Of a stretch of DNA of 64,000 nucleotides, positions 48,748-59,439 are shown in pieces. Where the stretch lies: assembly GCA_023374045.1 (NCBI GenBank), contig CM041782.1:251247810-251311809 (forward strand), in the 5' to 3' direction. Below the pieces are notes generated by a model. It was not told where the DNA came from. It was given only the letters and a program-made list of their open reading frames with translations, and did no database searches. The position numbers and the translations under genes were made by a program. The stretch is from Limonium bicolor (lineage: Eukaryota; Streptophyta; Magnoliopsida; Caryophyllales; Plumbaginaceae). Numbering within the stretch: position 1 is the stretch's first letter; every line of letters starts with the position of its first letter.

Positions 48748-50501
48748 CCCCCAGAATTGCCTAGAAAGTGTTTTTAAGGGTTCTAAACATGGGGGATTGA
48801 ATGGTATTGGTTTTAGATGTTGTATAGGAGTTGTTTGGTGACTTATAAAGGTCCTAAGAAGTATAAACAAGTGTTGTAAGTAAGTGAGTAAGTTAAGGAA
48901 TTAAGTACGCTAAGTTAAACCGAAATAACGGGATAACGGGGTAAGTACGGGGGTAGCGATTATGTGCATACCGTAGTGCCTTAATATTAATTGAACCGTT
49001 TGACATGTAAATAGTGGTTCAAGAGTAAGACACGAGGAACAAGTATGAACCAAGGAGCATGATAACCCCCGGTGAAGATAAATCCATGGTGTAAGGTATG
49101 GTTTTCTTGCAACCTGTGTCCTACCGGATTACACCGGCTTGTATGCCAATGTGTTTTTCTGTGTGTTTGCCACCTTGCAAGATAAAGCATGAAATGAGTT
49201 TATAGTAATTCATTATTGTGGCGTAATTAATTCCGATACCGCTTAACCCTAATTATGTGTTAAATAATAGTTAACCGACCTTAGGTTCACATAAGAGATC
49301 GGTATTCGGAATAAACGTCCCAACCCATGGGAACGTTCTAACTACGGCTATCCGTGCGTTTGTGTATGTTGTGACTATGTGTGGTGTATGTGACTTTGTT
49401 CTGTGTGTTGTTGCTATCGGATACAGTTATCCATGTTTGTTAAAAAGGGATGTTACTCCCCTTCTGGGCTAACAGAGTCAGTAACACTATGTGATGTATG
49501 TATGTGATGAGTTCCATAAAGGAACCTTTAACTAATATGTATATGTTATGTATGGTGAGGAATCCGGTCGTTAAAGTCGCGCGTATTGTTTGGGAGTTGA
49601 TGTATATATGTGAATTAACTCCCATCCTGTTATGTTAGGGTTGTTTTCCTTCATTGGATTTCGACCTCCCATTAGCTTAGCCAAAGCTTACCTACCCAAC
49701 TTCCAATCGGGTAGGGGGAAATCATGTGTAATATTGGTAGGGTGTTGATGCCTAAGTTCGCTTCGACTCCCTCTTTATTATGTTGCGGTTGTTTTTCCTC
49801 CTTGAATTACAACCACCCACAAGCTTAACCAAGGCTTACCTACCTCATCATTATTGGAGCTAGGGGGAAATTGTGTAAGGTGTGATCGGTCCTATATGAG
49901 GCCGCCACACCTAAGTAAAGGAAATGTATGTATGTTGTGCTCGGGCTTATATCACCCCGGCACTCCCCAAGTAAAGTTTATGTTCTCTAGGAAGAAAGGA
50001 ATTAAGTTTGTGTAGGTTATTAAGTGAAATGTGTTGTTATGTTGTGTGTGCTAACCTTGAGTTTATGTTCTGTTAACGGATGTGTGCTTTTAAGCATGAT
50101 GTATGTGTGTAATGTGTGCATGTTTTAAATAAAATCAACCGCATGCTAAGACGACAATTAGTTGTGCGTGGCCCGGTAGCATGCGGGCTGCGGGATTACC
50201 ATACCAGCAAAGGTGCTGAGCCCCTTGGGGGCCACCCTTTTCTTCCTTTTCTATTTCAGGTACAAGGAGCTGGAGGCCGTTCGAGAGTAGGACAGGGTAG
50301 TTGATTGTATGTGGGTAGTCATGAAAATTGTGGATGTGCTGTAGGTGTAGTAAGACCGAAATTGTATCGGCGTTAGTTGGTAATTACTCGGTACAGTTGT
50401 AATGTAAGTGTATATTGAATGTTGAACATGGAACAGGATTAATGTGTAGTTGCTCGGGAGTTTAGTCCATCAGACCGGTACGATGTATGTATGTTAGCCT
50501 T

Positions 50502-50523
50502 GTTAGCCACGTGGGTGGCTAAC
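50502..50523 (+). other. Conserved U5 hairpin, element D version
   Basis: Arms GTTAGCCAC and GTGGCTAAC, loop GTGG. Compared with family 1, an A-U pair has become G-C on both sides. Confidence 0.75.
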
Positions 50524-50621
50524 GGCGTGTAACACCAAGAGTTGAGTTATGTTGTGAGTTGTGATTTCCGCTGCAAAGAGTTGTTAAGTGTGTTATTTGT
50601 AGTTGGGGTGTTACAAAAAAG

Positions 50622-50633
50622 TGGTATCAGAGC
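50622..50633 (+). other. Primer-binding site of element D
   Basis: TGGTATCAGAGC six bases after the LTR end; it overlaps the hairpin 50626-50649 (arms ATCAGAGCG and CGCTCTGAT, loop AAGTAT). Confidence 0.9.
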
Positions 50634-52194
50634 GAAGTATCGCTCTGATGACTGAATTACCGAGCTTAGGAAGCACCGAGTTAGGAGTTTAAGACCTTGG
50701 GTTAAGGGTTGAGTGATAGCGTGAGAAGTACGCTAGTTAGGAAATACCAGTGTGTACTGGATACCTACAATATCCATCCCGCCCTCCACAAACCCTATTT
50801 TATAACTCGGAAAGAACGCCAGGGAGATGAAAAGTCCTCTCTTACTCGGGAATACCCGATGTGGCTGTTATTAAGTGTCCTTAAAGCACGGAGAACCTGT
50901 CTTACGGTAGATTCCGAAGGACGTGAATCCCGAAGACGGTTCCTGTTTAGCAATGTCTGCCGCTTGAGGTAGCGAAAAGTAAAGGATCTTAAGCGTAAGA
51001 AAAATAGAATTTCTGGCAACCTGGGTCGACATGCGGAGCAGTCGAGGACAACCAGCTTGCAACGCACCAACTGTGCAACAGGCAGGAAGCGAAGTAATGA
51101 AACCTGAGACGAGCGTCTACGGGACTACAATGTTAACTAGTACACCAACGGTATACCAACCGGATTAAGGAACTACAACGTTGTGCGAGGAGGATACAAT
51201 ATTAAGTAAAAAGGGGACTCTCAGAATGGGAGACACCCTAGTTAATGGTTATCATGTGAAGACAGTGAGAAGTACTCAGAAGATTGTTGTTAAGACTGTA
51301 AGATCAAGTTAGGGCCGGCAAGGCCACTGATGTTAGAGCGGGTCAAAGCAGTGCCGTAACCGATGTGTATTGAACCAGTAGCCAGTCAGCATGGCGCACT
51401 TGCCAAGGCAAGTGCTACTACAACAAGGCTGGCGGCAAATTATTAGCAACTATAAAGTACTTGGTAAAGTACCATGAAGTAAAGTGAGATCATCATAACT
51501 GTGGAAAGGCTTAGCAGCCTGACCTCTGTAATTGGAAATACACCAGTCAGCAAGAAGCTAGACTTGGTTAAGGCGAGAGAATGTTGTGAAGCCACGAAAA
51601 TTTTCTTTCAACCTAAATTTATTTTCAACTCTTTTTCCAAAACCAAATTTTCTTTCAAACCCAACCTGTTTTAATTCTTCTTTTAAAACCAGACCGGAAG
51701 ACCTACACCGGCCTCAGTGCCACAAGGTAGGTAATTTATACCCAGTTACTTTCGAATAACCGGATGGAAACCGGTAAACCCAAGGGTAACGACCCGAGGA
51801 ACGGATTGAGTTCATAATAATACAACGGTGGATAAACTTTCCCTGGATTAAGTTCGGGAACCACGGAATGCATATTATCACGGGATAATATAAGGGAGTT
51901 AACAATAGAATACTTCACCTAGGCGTGTGACGGACACTACGAGTGTACCAACAGTAATGTAGGACGACCACACTCCGATAGGAGCTTGTGGGCCTGACAG
52001 ACCCTCTTATGGGTTGTCGGTAGTAGCATGTACAAGATACCCCATGTATGTATACGAGTGGAGTCTGGAACACGGGAAGTAGTCGACTCCATACTACGGT
52101 CTGAAGTAAAAGTCAAGCAAGAGCAATGGAGTACCATCGAATGGTTGAAATAAAGGAACCCAGCTAAGTTAAGGAAGACTAAAGGAATTAGTAA

Positions 52195-52455
52195 GTTTAT
52201 TTTAAGGAAATGTTTAAAGGTGAACAAGTGCGAAGTATAAATAAAGACATAAAATATGTCTTAAGAATCCTGAAGGATGAATGTAATAGCTGGAGTAAGT
52301 ACCCAGCCCACACATGGTGAGGCAGATGCCTACTAGGAATACGTTAATGTGCAAGGATCGGGATGAGACTCCCGAGATGATCACTAGAGATATCAATCTC
52401 ACTAAAGAGAATATTCAACCCAGCCAAGAACGCAAGGCAATGTAGTTGATTACAC
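52195..52455 (+). pseudogene. Possible decayed reverse-transcriptase fragment in element D
   Basis: In the frame from 52195 to 52317 the translation starts VYFKEMFKGE and continues KDIKYVLRILKDE and SKYPAHTW. This recalls the region after the YxDD box of gypsy reverse transcriptases, where a V-Y-x-D-D-[IM]-L motif is followed by a helix of the type HLRYVLxILKxE and by SKCEFW. Here the catalytic Asp pair would be replaced by Lys-Glu. A further piece near 52418 (NPAKNA) could be the DPAKIEA box. The match is by eye and short; stops follow immediately. Confidence 0.35.
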
Positions 52456-54135
52456 GTACTCATAAGTGCAAGCTAGATGTAATGGCATGACCTAGTAACA
52501 CCCAGGAACTATCCTTAAAGGGTGTTTGGACCAACAATGGTTGAATGAGATAACATGACGGAAACGCAAGGGTTGAAACTAACACCCAGTTTAAGCATAA
52601 GTCGTCAGGACGAAGTCTGACATCCTTGGAGGGGCATACCATGAAAGGAACAACGACCTTGTCATGGAGCTCAATGCAACCTACAAGCCATGTAATATTA
52701 TATGGAGAAGTAAATGTGCGTGAACAGCCTACAACGAGCAGAGCTCGAGGCAATAAGGCTTAAAAGCCACAAATCAGATGTGTTAAGAAAATGTTATTGA
52801 TCACAGAAGTTTATGTTATATAAGTAAGTAAGCGGATGCCGAACCACTGCTTAAAGTGTGGGGATACCTCTTGATATTGTGAGGCCGCAACAGCGGTAAT
52901 TATGTGAACTAAATTCAGAGAATGTGCTAGGAGTTGACCATGTTGTTACTACGAAAAGAAGTATTCGTACCAGTTGTGCAGACTGAAGGGGTGATAAGCC
53001 TAATGGCAACCACCATAGGTGTGGGATGCTAAATATGTAATGAACAACGCTCAAGGAGCATGAAGACTCGAAGAATAGAGTATTCAGCAATCAGCCAAAC
53101 AAGTGGCGAAACACAGTGTAATGGCAGAAGCTAATATAATAGCGGATGCAGTGTAAGTTAATGTTATACAATGAATAAGAGCACGGTGCGCAGTAAGCGA
53201 CCGTTGCATAAGTATTGTTAAATAATAATGTGACAAATAAAACCAGTATGAGTTAAACTCAATGGACATACAAGTAAGTGATGATACACGACCGGGCAAT
53301 AAGCCAACGATCGGTACTATGTGATAAGGAACTCAGTGTGAATTCCTATTGCAATCGCATAAGAGATTTACTGACAAGAGTTTACGCCTATGCACGCTGT
53401 AGGACTGAGTGTTTTGGTATTGCGCTTGCGCGGTAATGACCAAGACTTATGGTGTGATAAAATCGATGCATAAGAGAAGCACGGTCGTACCAATCAAAGA
53501 GTACTTGATTGGCATTGAAATACCCCAAACCTTAGTATATTGTTTAAACACCTAAATATGGTGTATTAAGACTAAAAGAGTCTTAGAAACATTAGTAAAC
53601 AAATTTAAACAAAAGACAACATGAAATGTGCTTTAAGGTCAATAAGAGCCAAAATGTGCTCTAAGCTTGGGTTGAGCTTGGTTAAGACCTAATGAACTTA
53701 CCAAGACCTTATTTATATACTAATGAACATATTAAACCAATTACCAAAGAAAACCAAGCTTGAAAACAAGTTAAAACACAAAATGTGCTTTAAGGAGTCT
53801 TAAAGCACATTTTTGAAAAATTGTCTTTTAAATGAGTTTTGAATGGCTAAATGTCCATCTTTACTCTTAAATATATATGTGTACTATATAATATCACATT
53901 TGGATGTCTATATCAATGGGAAATCAAAAATTTCACTTCTATGTGCCTTGTTTTTATGAATAGTGATTTTATAAGCTAGTTTGTAACATATGTTGTATTA
54001 AGTAATTAAATTGACAAGAAAAGACTAAAATACCCACATTATATTATAGGGGGCCGGTTTTCTAAGTGTGGTGACTCACCACTCTCTAGTTAATATGATA
54101 AGTAAATAAGGAAAACTAATTAAGCTACTTTTTAC

Positions 54136-54143
54136 TTTATAAG
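54136..54143 (+). promoter_or_regulatory. Probable TATA box of element E
   Basis: TTTATAAG at the place of the 743-750 TATA motif of the other family 1 LTR, followed by a TC-rich leader. Confidence 0.4.
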
Positions 54144-55708
54144 AACAAATATCTTCTTAAAGCAAATTCTATCTTCATTCTCATTTCCTTCCTCCATTTC
54201 ACATGGTTCCAACTCCATCTCCTTCCTTCTTGCTGCTCTCTCACGGTAATACTCACCACCACCATTAAAACTTTAGCTTTGACCTCTTGTAAAATCTAGC
54301 TCACTTGTCCAAATCAAAAACAAACACCACCAATCTCTTCCTCTCATCAAGCTCTTCATTCCTATCTTCTCAAAACTTCAAGAGCCCCATTTCGATGCCA
54401 TGGAGTTCCACCATTGAAGGAGCTTGAGCTTGTATTTCTACATATTATTACTCTCATTTGCTTCTAGGTAAGGAATCTCAAATAAAAACTACATTTCCTT
54501 CATGGTTTTGCCTGGATCGAAAATGTACATTGATGGAGCTCTTTGTGTGACTTTGTTCGAACTTCATTCTAACTCTTCATGGACTAGGTGGAGTCCTCTC
54601 TTGATATATATTCAAACTCTCTTCGAAGATCAAGGTAAAACAACTACATTCATGTTTTTGAAACAATGTAAAATTAGGGTTTACAATGAGATGAAGCTTA
54701 TAGGTTGAATACTCATTATAATGTTTGTATATTGTTTAGAACTTGACAAGGAATCAAATACCTTACTGGTTTTATAAGGAAACAAGAAAGAAGTTGTTTG
54801 GAAAAGAGGTAAATCTACTAACCTAATGTTGTTTAATGCCTTAGGAGAAATGAGCTTATAATGCTTGTTAAAACTACCTAAAGAGCAAATGGTGAATGAC
54901 TTAGTAAAGTGTTCTCAAGAGACTAGTAAAAGGCATATGTGTTTTGAGTGTATTTGCAGGTCAAAGGCAAATATATTGTGGAAATTCAGTGTTTAAGAAT
55001 TATGCACTTTAAGGGCCTAAGAGCCATGCATTTTCAGGGCCTAAGTGCCATGCAATTTAAATTATGCACTATATTGTGATGTAGTGCTTTATTAGTGAAG
55101 TTTGTGTATAATAAAGTGCTTGATGGATTTTTAGTGTTCTTGTGTGTTTAATGGTGAAAACAATGTGCTTTGGTGTGACAAAATGCTAAGAGAACCTATG
55201 TCGAAATTTAGGAAATGCATAAGGAGTTCAAGATTTTTTAAAGGAATTTTGATGGACTAGGAAGTGTTCTAGAGTGTAACAAGGACTTAGGCATTATCTT
55301 GAGGTTTTAGTATGTACCAAAGTCATTTTGGACTTAGGTAAAGACTTAGGCAAACTTTGGTAAAATAAGGAGAAAGTGTGAACTTGAAAAAGGATTTCAA
55401 GAAATGACATAAGGAGTTGATGGTAAGAAATGATGCTTGAAAGATGATGTTAAAATGAACAGAAAGTATTTTGTGATAGTAGTTATCATAGGTATGAAAC
55501 ACCACTTGGAGACTAGGAGAAAACATTGTAAGTGTTAGGAATTTTGTGAAGACATAAGTAAAGGCTTAAGGAATTACAAAATGAGTTTTATGAGTGTTTA
55601 AGGATGTCTTAAGGTGTGTTTGAAGTGCCCAAATGAGGATAGGGGGTACTAGGTTATATGGGGTGAAGTTTGGAGTTGAATGTGAAAAGGAAAACAAGGG
55701 TCTGGAGC

Positions 55709-56038
55709 AGACCGAACTTGCGACCGAACTTGTAAGTTCGGTCGAGCCCAGTTTACCCTGCGAGAATTGGCTTCTGGAATGGACCGACCTTGGGGACCAG
55801 ACTTGCAAGGTCGGTCGGGCTTGTAATTTGTGTACGGATTGAGTTTCTGGAATCGACCGAACATGGGACCGGACTTGGCAAGTTCGGTCGGGCTGAATTT
55901 TCAAAGGGAAGAAACTCTCGGGAATAGACCAAACATGCGACCGAACTTACAAGGTCGGTCGGAGTAGAAAATTTTGACGGAAATGTGTTCTGGAATCGAC
56001 CGAACTTGGGTAAGTTCGGTCGGTAAGGTCGGTCGACC
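55709..56038 (+). repeat. Mid-LTR hairpin array, CCGAACTT type
   Basis: Five units of GACCGAACTTG or GACCGACCTTG facing AAGTTCGGTCGG or AAGGTCGGTCGG, with TTCTGGAAT spacers, then a poly-A run. Flanking sequence on both sides matches LTR 120-4009, whose array uses CCGACCCA instead. Confidence 0.85.
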
Positions 56039-57293
56039 TAAACTTGTAAAAAAAAACAGAAAGAATATGACTTATGTAGTTAACCCTAGGGTATAATGAA
56101 GGTAACCTAGGGTAAGATAGACATTAAAACATGTCATACAATCATGTTAAATATTTAGTAAGTTTGAAGTTAAATAAATAATTAACCGACGTTATTAACT
56201 ATGTATAGGAGTGACCTACGGAGGAAATCAATCGAGGCAAGGACCAAGGTATGGTTTTCTTGCAGTCTGTTGCCTACCGGTTCACACCGGCTTGTGTGTT
56301 GTTTGTTTTTCTGTGTGTTTATGACTTTGTAAGATTAAACCATGTAAAGAGTTTACAGTTGTTAAATATTATTATGTTGTTAAGTATGACTCTCTCTTCC
56401 CTTGTGTGTGTCTAACAAGACTTGACCCATTATTGTGAATTGTGTATTGAGTTCAATGATGAACTACTAACAAGTGCTAACGGGGGAAGTGAGGAGTCCG
56501 GTCTGTTCCGGCCACGCGTGTGAGTATGGGAGTCGATGTCATAACCGGTTCGATTCTCTTTGTATGTTATGGTTGTTTTCCAATTTGGTTTCCAACCTTC
56601 CCTTTAGCTTAACCAAGGCTATTTTACTGACTCACGTCGGGCCACAGGGGCATACTATGTGTTATTTCGGTGGGCTTGGATCACTATATCCGAGGCACCT
56701 TGTGTTAAGTTATCCGTTCAATCTAACAGGACGGTAACGAGTTATGTAACGAGCTTAGCATGAGCATGGCAACATTCTCTAGGCTCTCAATGGGGACTAA
56801 CTGTGTTGGTTCTCTTCCTAAAAGGAATTGTATGTGTGTGATGTGTGTGGTGATGTGTACGATACCCATGTTATGTTATATATGTATAAGCTGTGTGTTT
56901 TAAAATGAATGCCATGTCATCATGACAAATAGTTTGCGCGCATCCCGGTAGCCGATGGGCTGCGCGTTAACCATACCAGCCAAGGGTTGCTGACCCCCTC
57001 GGGGGATCCATATTTCTTTTACTGCAGGATGAGGATCGAAGAAGCGGAGTGGCTCTAGATCCTAGGATGTAGTTTACTTTTGAGTACTTTTGGATGTTGG
57101 CCCGGGATGCGCCTGTGCTCCCGTGGCGTGATATATAGTTGGTTGTGACGGTTTATAGTGATGGTTAACAGTGATGTGTTACAGTGAAGGATATATGTAA
57201 ACACTCGGTATTTTGTTAATGTATATATGTGGTTGTTAGTTCTATGCTCGGGAGTCTGATCATCAGACCGTACACTTGTATTTATTCAGCCTT

Positions 57294-57315
57294 GTTAACC
57301 ACGTGGGTGGTTGAC
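57294..57315 (+). other. Conserved U5 hairpin, element E
   Basis: Arms GTTAACCAC and GTGGTTGAC (one G-U pair), loop GTGG, about 90 bases before the LTR end. Confidence 0.75.
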
Positions 57316-57412
57316 GGCGTTGTAGCACCATTCGTTTAGTTACTGTTTAGTTGTTTATATTCCGCTGCGATTTCAAGTAATGTGATGTGCTTAGTAGGGG
57401 TGTTACAAAAAG

Positions 57413-57424
57413 TGGTATCAGAGC
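57413..57424 (+). other. Primer-binding site of element E
   Basis: TGGTATCAGAGC, five bases after the LTR end, complementary to the 3' end of initiator tRNA-Met. It overlaps hairpin 57417-57440 (arms ATCAGAGCG and CGCTCTGAT). Confidence 0.9.
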
Positions 57425-57623
57425 GAAGTATCGCTCTGATGACTAGAATACCAAGCTTAGGGATATACCGAGTTAGGAAACCTAACTACAGTTACCTAAG
57501 TGAATATTATGGAAAGGTTAACCACTAACTAAGTGTGGAGATACCTTATTATCGGGAAGCGTTACAACCGTTGGACCGATAAGTGTGCAAGCATAATGCT
57601 AATGAATATTCATGTGAATTCAG
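57425..57623 (+). other. Leader between PBS and gag of element E
   Basis: About 200 bases without a gene. It shares ACCGAGTTAGG-like words with the D leader and ends GTGAATTCAG directly before the gag ATG, which looks like a splice acceptor; a leader intron from a donor in the LTR is possible. Confidence 0.4.
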
Positions 57624-58301
57624 ATGTCAGGTAGACCGCGAGGTAGAGGCCGCGGAAGCGGTACTGGTGATATGGGTGACCAGGGCGAGAACACTACGGC
57701 TCAGGTTATGGCTGAGGCTGTAGCAGCCGCTGTAGCCCAAATGGTACCCCAACTTGTAGCTGCGATTCAGCAGGGGCAGACGCCCGGAGTTCAACTACCA
57801 CCACCGCCACCGCCACGAGAGACCAACTGGGTCAAGGCGTTGGCTGATTTGAGGCCACCCTCAATCAGTGGGGAGACCGATCCCCGTAAGCTGGAGGCGT
57901 ACATCTCCGAAATGGAGACCGCCTTCGAAACCTTAGCAGTACCTGAGCAGGTCAAGGTTCGACTTGCTGCATATTACTTGAAGGGCTCGGCACAGAGCTG
58001 GTGGAAGCTAGTGCGAGAGGGCAGAGTTGCTGACCCGACTTTTCTGTGGAGGGAGTACACGGCTCTGTTGCGAGCCAAGTACTACCCAATACATGTGCAA
58101 GAGGCCAAGCGCCTGGAGCTGGACAGTTTGAGGCAAGGGGATAAGATGACGGTAGATGAGTACTACTCAGCCTTCATCGGACTTATCCACCTGCTACCGG
58201 ATCTGGGTTATTCAGACCGGATCCTTGTGAACCATTTCTACAACGGACTGAACTATCGCCTACGCTATGGCATGGGGCCTACTGGATATACCACTTTGCA
58301 G
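57624..58301 (+). CDS. gag: Gag, exon 1 (Ty3/gypsy capsid region)
   Basis: 226 codons beginning MSGRPRGRGRGSG. An Arg/Gly-rich start is followed by an Ala/Gln helix region (about residues 27-50), a proline run (58-64) and, from about residue 75, the retrotransposon gag core. Recognisable words are LKGSAQSWWKLVREG, the LRAKYYP segment and LRQGDKMTVDEYYSAF, the usual order of PF03732-type gag of plant gypsy elements. Gag forms the particle that packages element RNA. The frame would run only a few codons past TTLQ into a stop, but TTGCAG/GTAATG is a good splice donor and the continuation is open after 58396. ATG at 57624 is the only good start; it follows a possible acceptor. GC-richer than the LTR. 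Family assignment is confident; lineage (Tekay/Del-like by its long LTR) is a guess. Confidence 0.9.
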
Positions 58302-58396
58302 GTAATGGGACTATAGTGTAATGTGAATAAGTGTGTACAATGTGTTAATGTGTTGTGAATTTAGTTGGCGGGGCATAACTGACACCCTAAATATAG
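58302..58396 (+). other. Predicted intron 1 of gag
   Basis: 95 bases, starting GTAATGG and ending CTAAATATAG, with an in-frame stop and AT-rich sequence between. Joins phase 0 codons: TTLQ to ECYHAAAIMEITVRL, which matches the usual gag sequence after TLQ (a helix with an acidic-basic pattern). Confidence 0.7.
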
Positions 58397-58655
58397 GAGT
58401 GCTATCATGCCGCTGCAATTATGGAGATCACCGTCCGTCTGAGGGACGAGGAGAGTGCGCTCAAGCGCAAGGCTATGAACGAGGGCCAAGGCACGAAAGG
58501 GCAGTGGGGAGGAAAGAAGAAGAAGTCATACCCCCAGTCCCAGAAAGGACAGCAACAGGGTGGCAAGGGCCAGACCCAGACCACCACAGCTGAGGAGCCT
58601 CTGCAGCTCACCTATGCGTATGCGGCCAAGCCCCTACGTTCTTACCCACCTAAGG
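58397..58655 (+). CDS. gag: Gag, exon 2 (linker and basic region)
   Basis: Continues gag in frame: ECYHAAAIMEITVRLRDEE, then a Lys/Gln-rich segment (GQWGGKKKKSYPQSQKGQQQ) and a proline-containing tail that ends before a donor at AAGG/GTAATT (58656). Basic low-complexity tracts between capsid and zinc knuckles are normal for plant gypsy gag. Reading straight through the donor gives an AT-rich tail quite unlike the rest, which supports the intron. Confidence 0.75.
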
Positions 58656-58736
58656 GTAATTATCTAATCCTGTGTGATAAGTTGAGGTGTATGTTGATAA
58701 GTTGTGAGACAAGTATTGATTGTGTGATTGTGATAG
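58656..58736 (+). other. Predicted intron 2 of gag
   Basis: 81 bases, GTAATTATC to GTGATAG, phase 1. Splicing restores the frame into ASTGSGPERHYYCK, the start of the zinc-knuckle region. Confidence 0.65.
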
Positions 58737-58780
58737 CAGCTAGCACGGGCTCTGGACCGGAGCGCCACTATTACTGCAAG
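58737..58780 (+). CDS. gag: Gag, exon 3 first part, cut by solo LTR F
   Basis: Encodes the lead into zinc knuckle 1, ending with its first Cys and a Lys (codons TGC AAG). The insertion of F follows base 58780, and GCAAG (58776-58780) is repeated at 63063-63067. The frame resumes exactly at 63068. Confidence 0.8.
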
Positions 58781-58884
58781 TGTAACACCCCAACCGTTAA
58801 TCTCGTCATTACCTCTTAAACCGTTACTAAATACTCCTACTCACGCAGCGGAACTCTAATTACAACGAGGGGTGGAACAACGCC

Positions 58885-58906
58885 GTTAGCCACCCATGTG
58901 GCTAAC
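58885..58906 (-). other. Conserved U5 hairpin in LTR F
   Basis: In the LTR sense, arms GTTAGCCAC and GTGGCTAAC with loop ATGG. Confidence 0.7.
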
Positions 58907-59439
58907 CAGGCCTTTCTTACTTACCGTAACGGTCTGATGAACTGGAACAACCGAGCACTTCATACAACACAATACTCAATTCCTTTCTTTACTATACCGA
59001 GTCTACAATATACGGATGCCGATAACATACTCGGACTTACACCTCATTCAAATGCATTAGTAATTACCATCTAACTACCCATGCTTCATAGCAGTCCCCG
59101 TCCTACTCTCTCGAACGGTGGTGAGCTTCAAGTACCTGCACACTAAAAACGTTCCCCCTAGGGGGTCAGCTTACGTTGAATATGAAATTCGCATATACCG
59201 CGTGCTAACCGCGGTACGCCGACTACTTAGGGTCGGATATACATGGAGTTCTTTTTAATCAAACAACATGCATCATGGGAATACAATATATATGTATATT
59301 ACACAAGGAATCTACATCCAAACAGGGAGCACAATCCCTAACCAACATAACAAGGTTGTTAGTTGTATATGTTTACTCTTAGGCCATGAGGGTTACACCT
59401 CACTATGCCTTGTTTACTTATTCAGTACCTCTCCCGCTC

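Larger units (their letters stand above)
46418..50615 (+). mobile_element. Element D, 5' LTR (family 2)
   Basis: 4198 bp from TGAAATACCCCAGACG to GGGGTGTTACA, followed by a PBS, so a 5' LTR. It is a relative of the minus-strand LTR F: both have GAGCGTTTTCTG and AAAAACGCTCCAGC near 46890-46925 and a CCGGGCCCGTT-like block. It carries a three-unit hairpin array (48566-48747), several longer stem-loops at 49430-49990 and the U5 hairpin (50502-50523). Its 3' LTR is not in the window. Confidence 0.9.
50616..53515 (+). mobile_element. Element D internal region, decayed, interrupted by element E
   Basis: Follows the D PBS with the leader motif ACCGAGCTTAGG shared with E. No open gag or pol. It shares with the family 3 internal region a hairpin (51394-51415, arms GCACTTGCC and GGCAAGTGC) and two blocks (51895-52100 and 53377-53437) in the same order. 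A pol-like relic lies at 52195-52455. Cut by E at 53515/53516; the rest of D lies beyond E, off the window. Confidence 0.8.
53516..57407 (+). mobile_element. Element E, 5' LTR (family 1)
   Basis: 3892 bp from TGAAATACCCCAAACC to GGGGTGTTACA, preceded by GGCAT (53511-53515, likely target site) and followed by a PBS. It matches the 120-4009 LTR almost throughout, except that the mid-LTR array (55709-56038) has another palindrome. It has a TATA-like motif at 54136, CCCCC/GGGGG hairpin at 56994-57005 and U5 hairpin at 57294-57315. It drives the gag-AlkB region downstream, if active. Confidence 0.95.
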
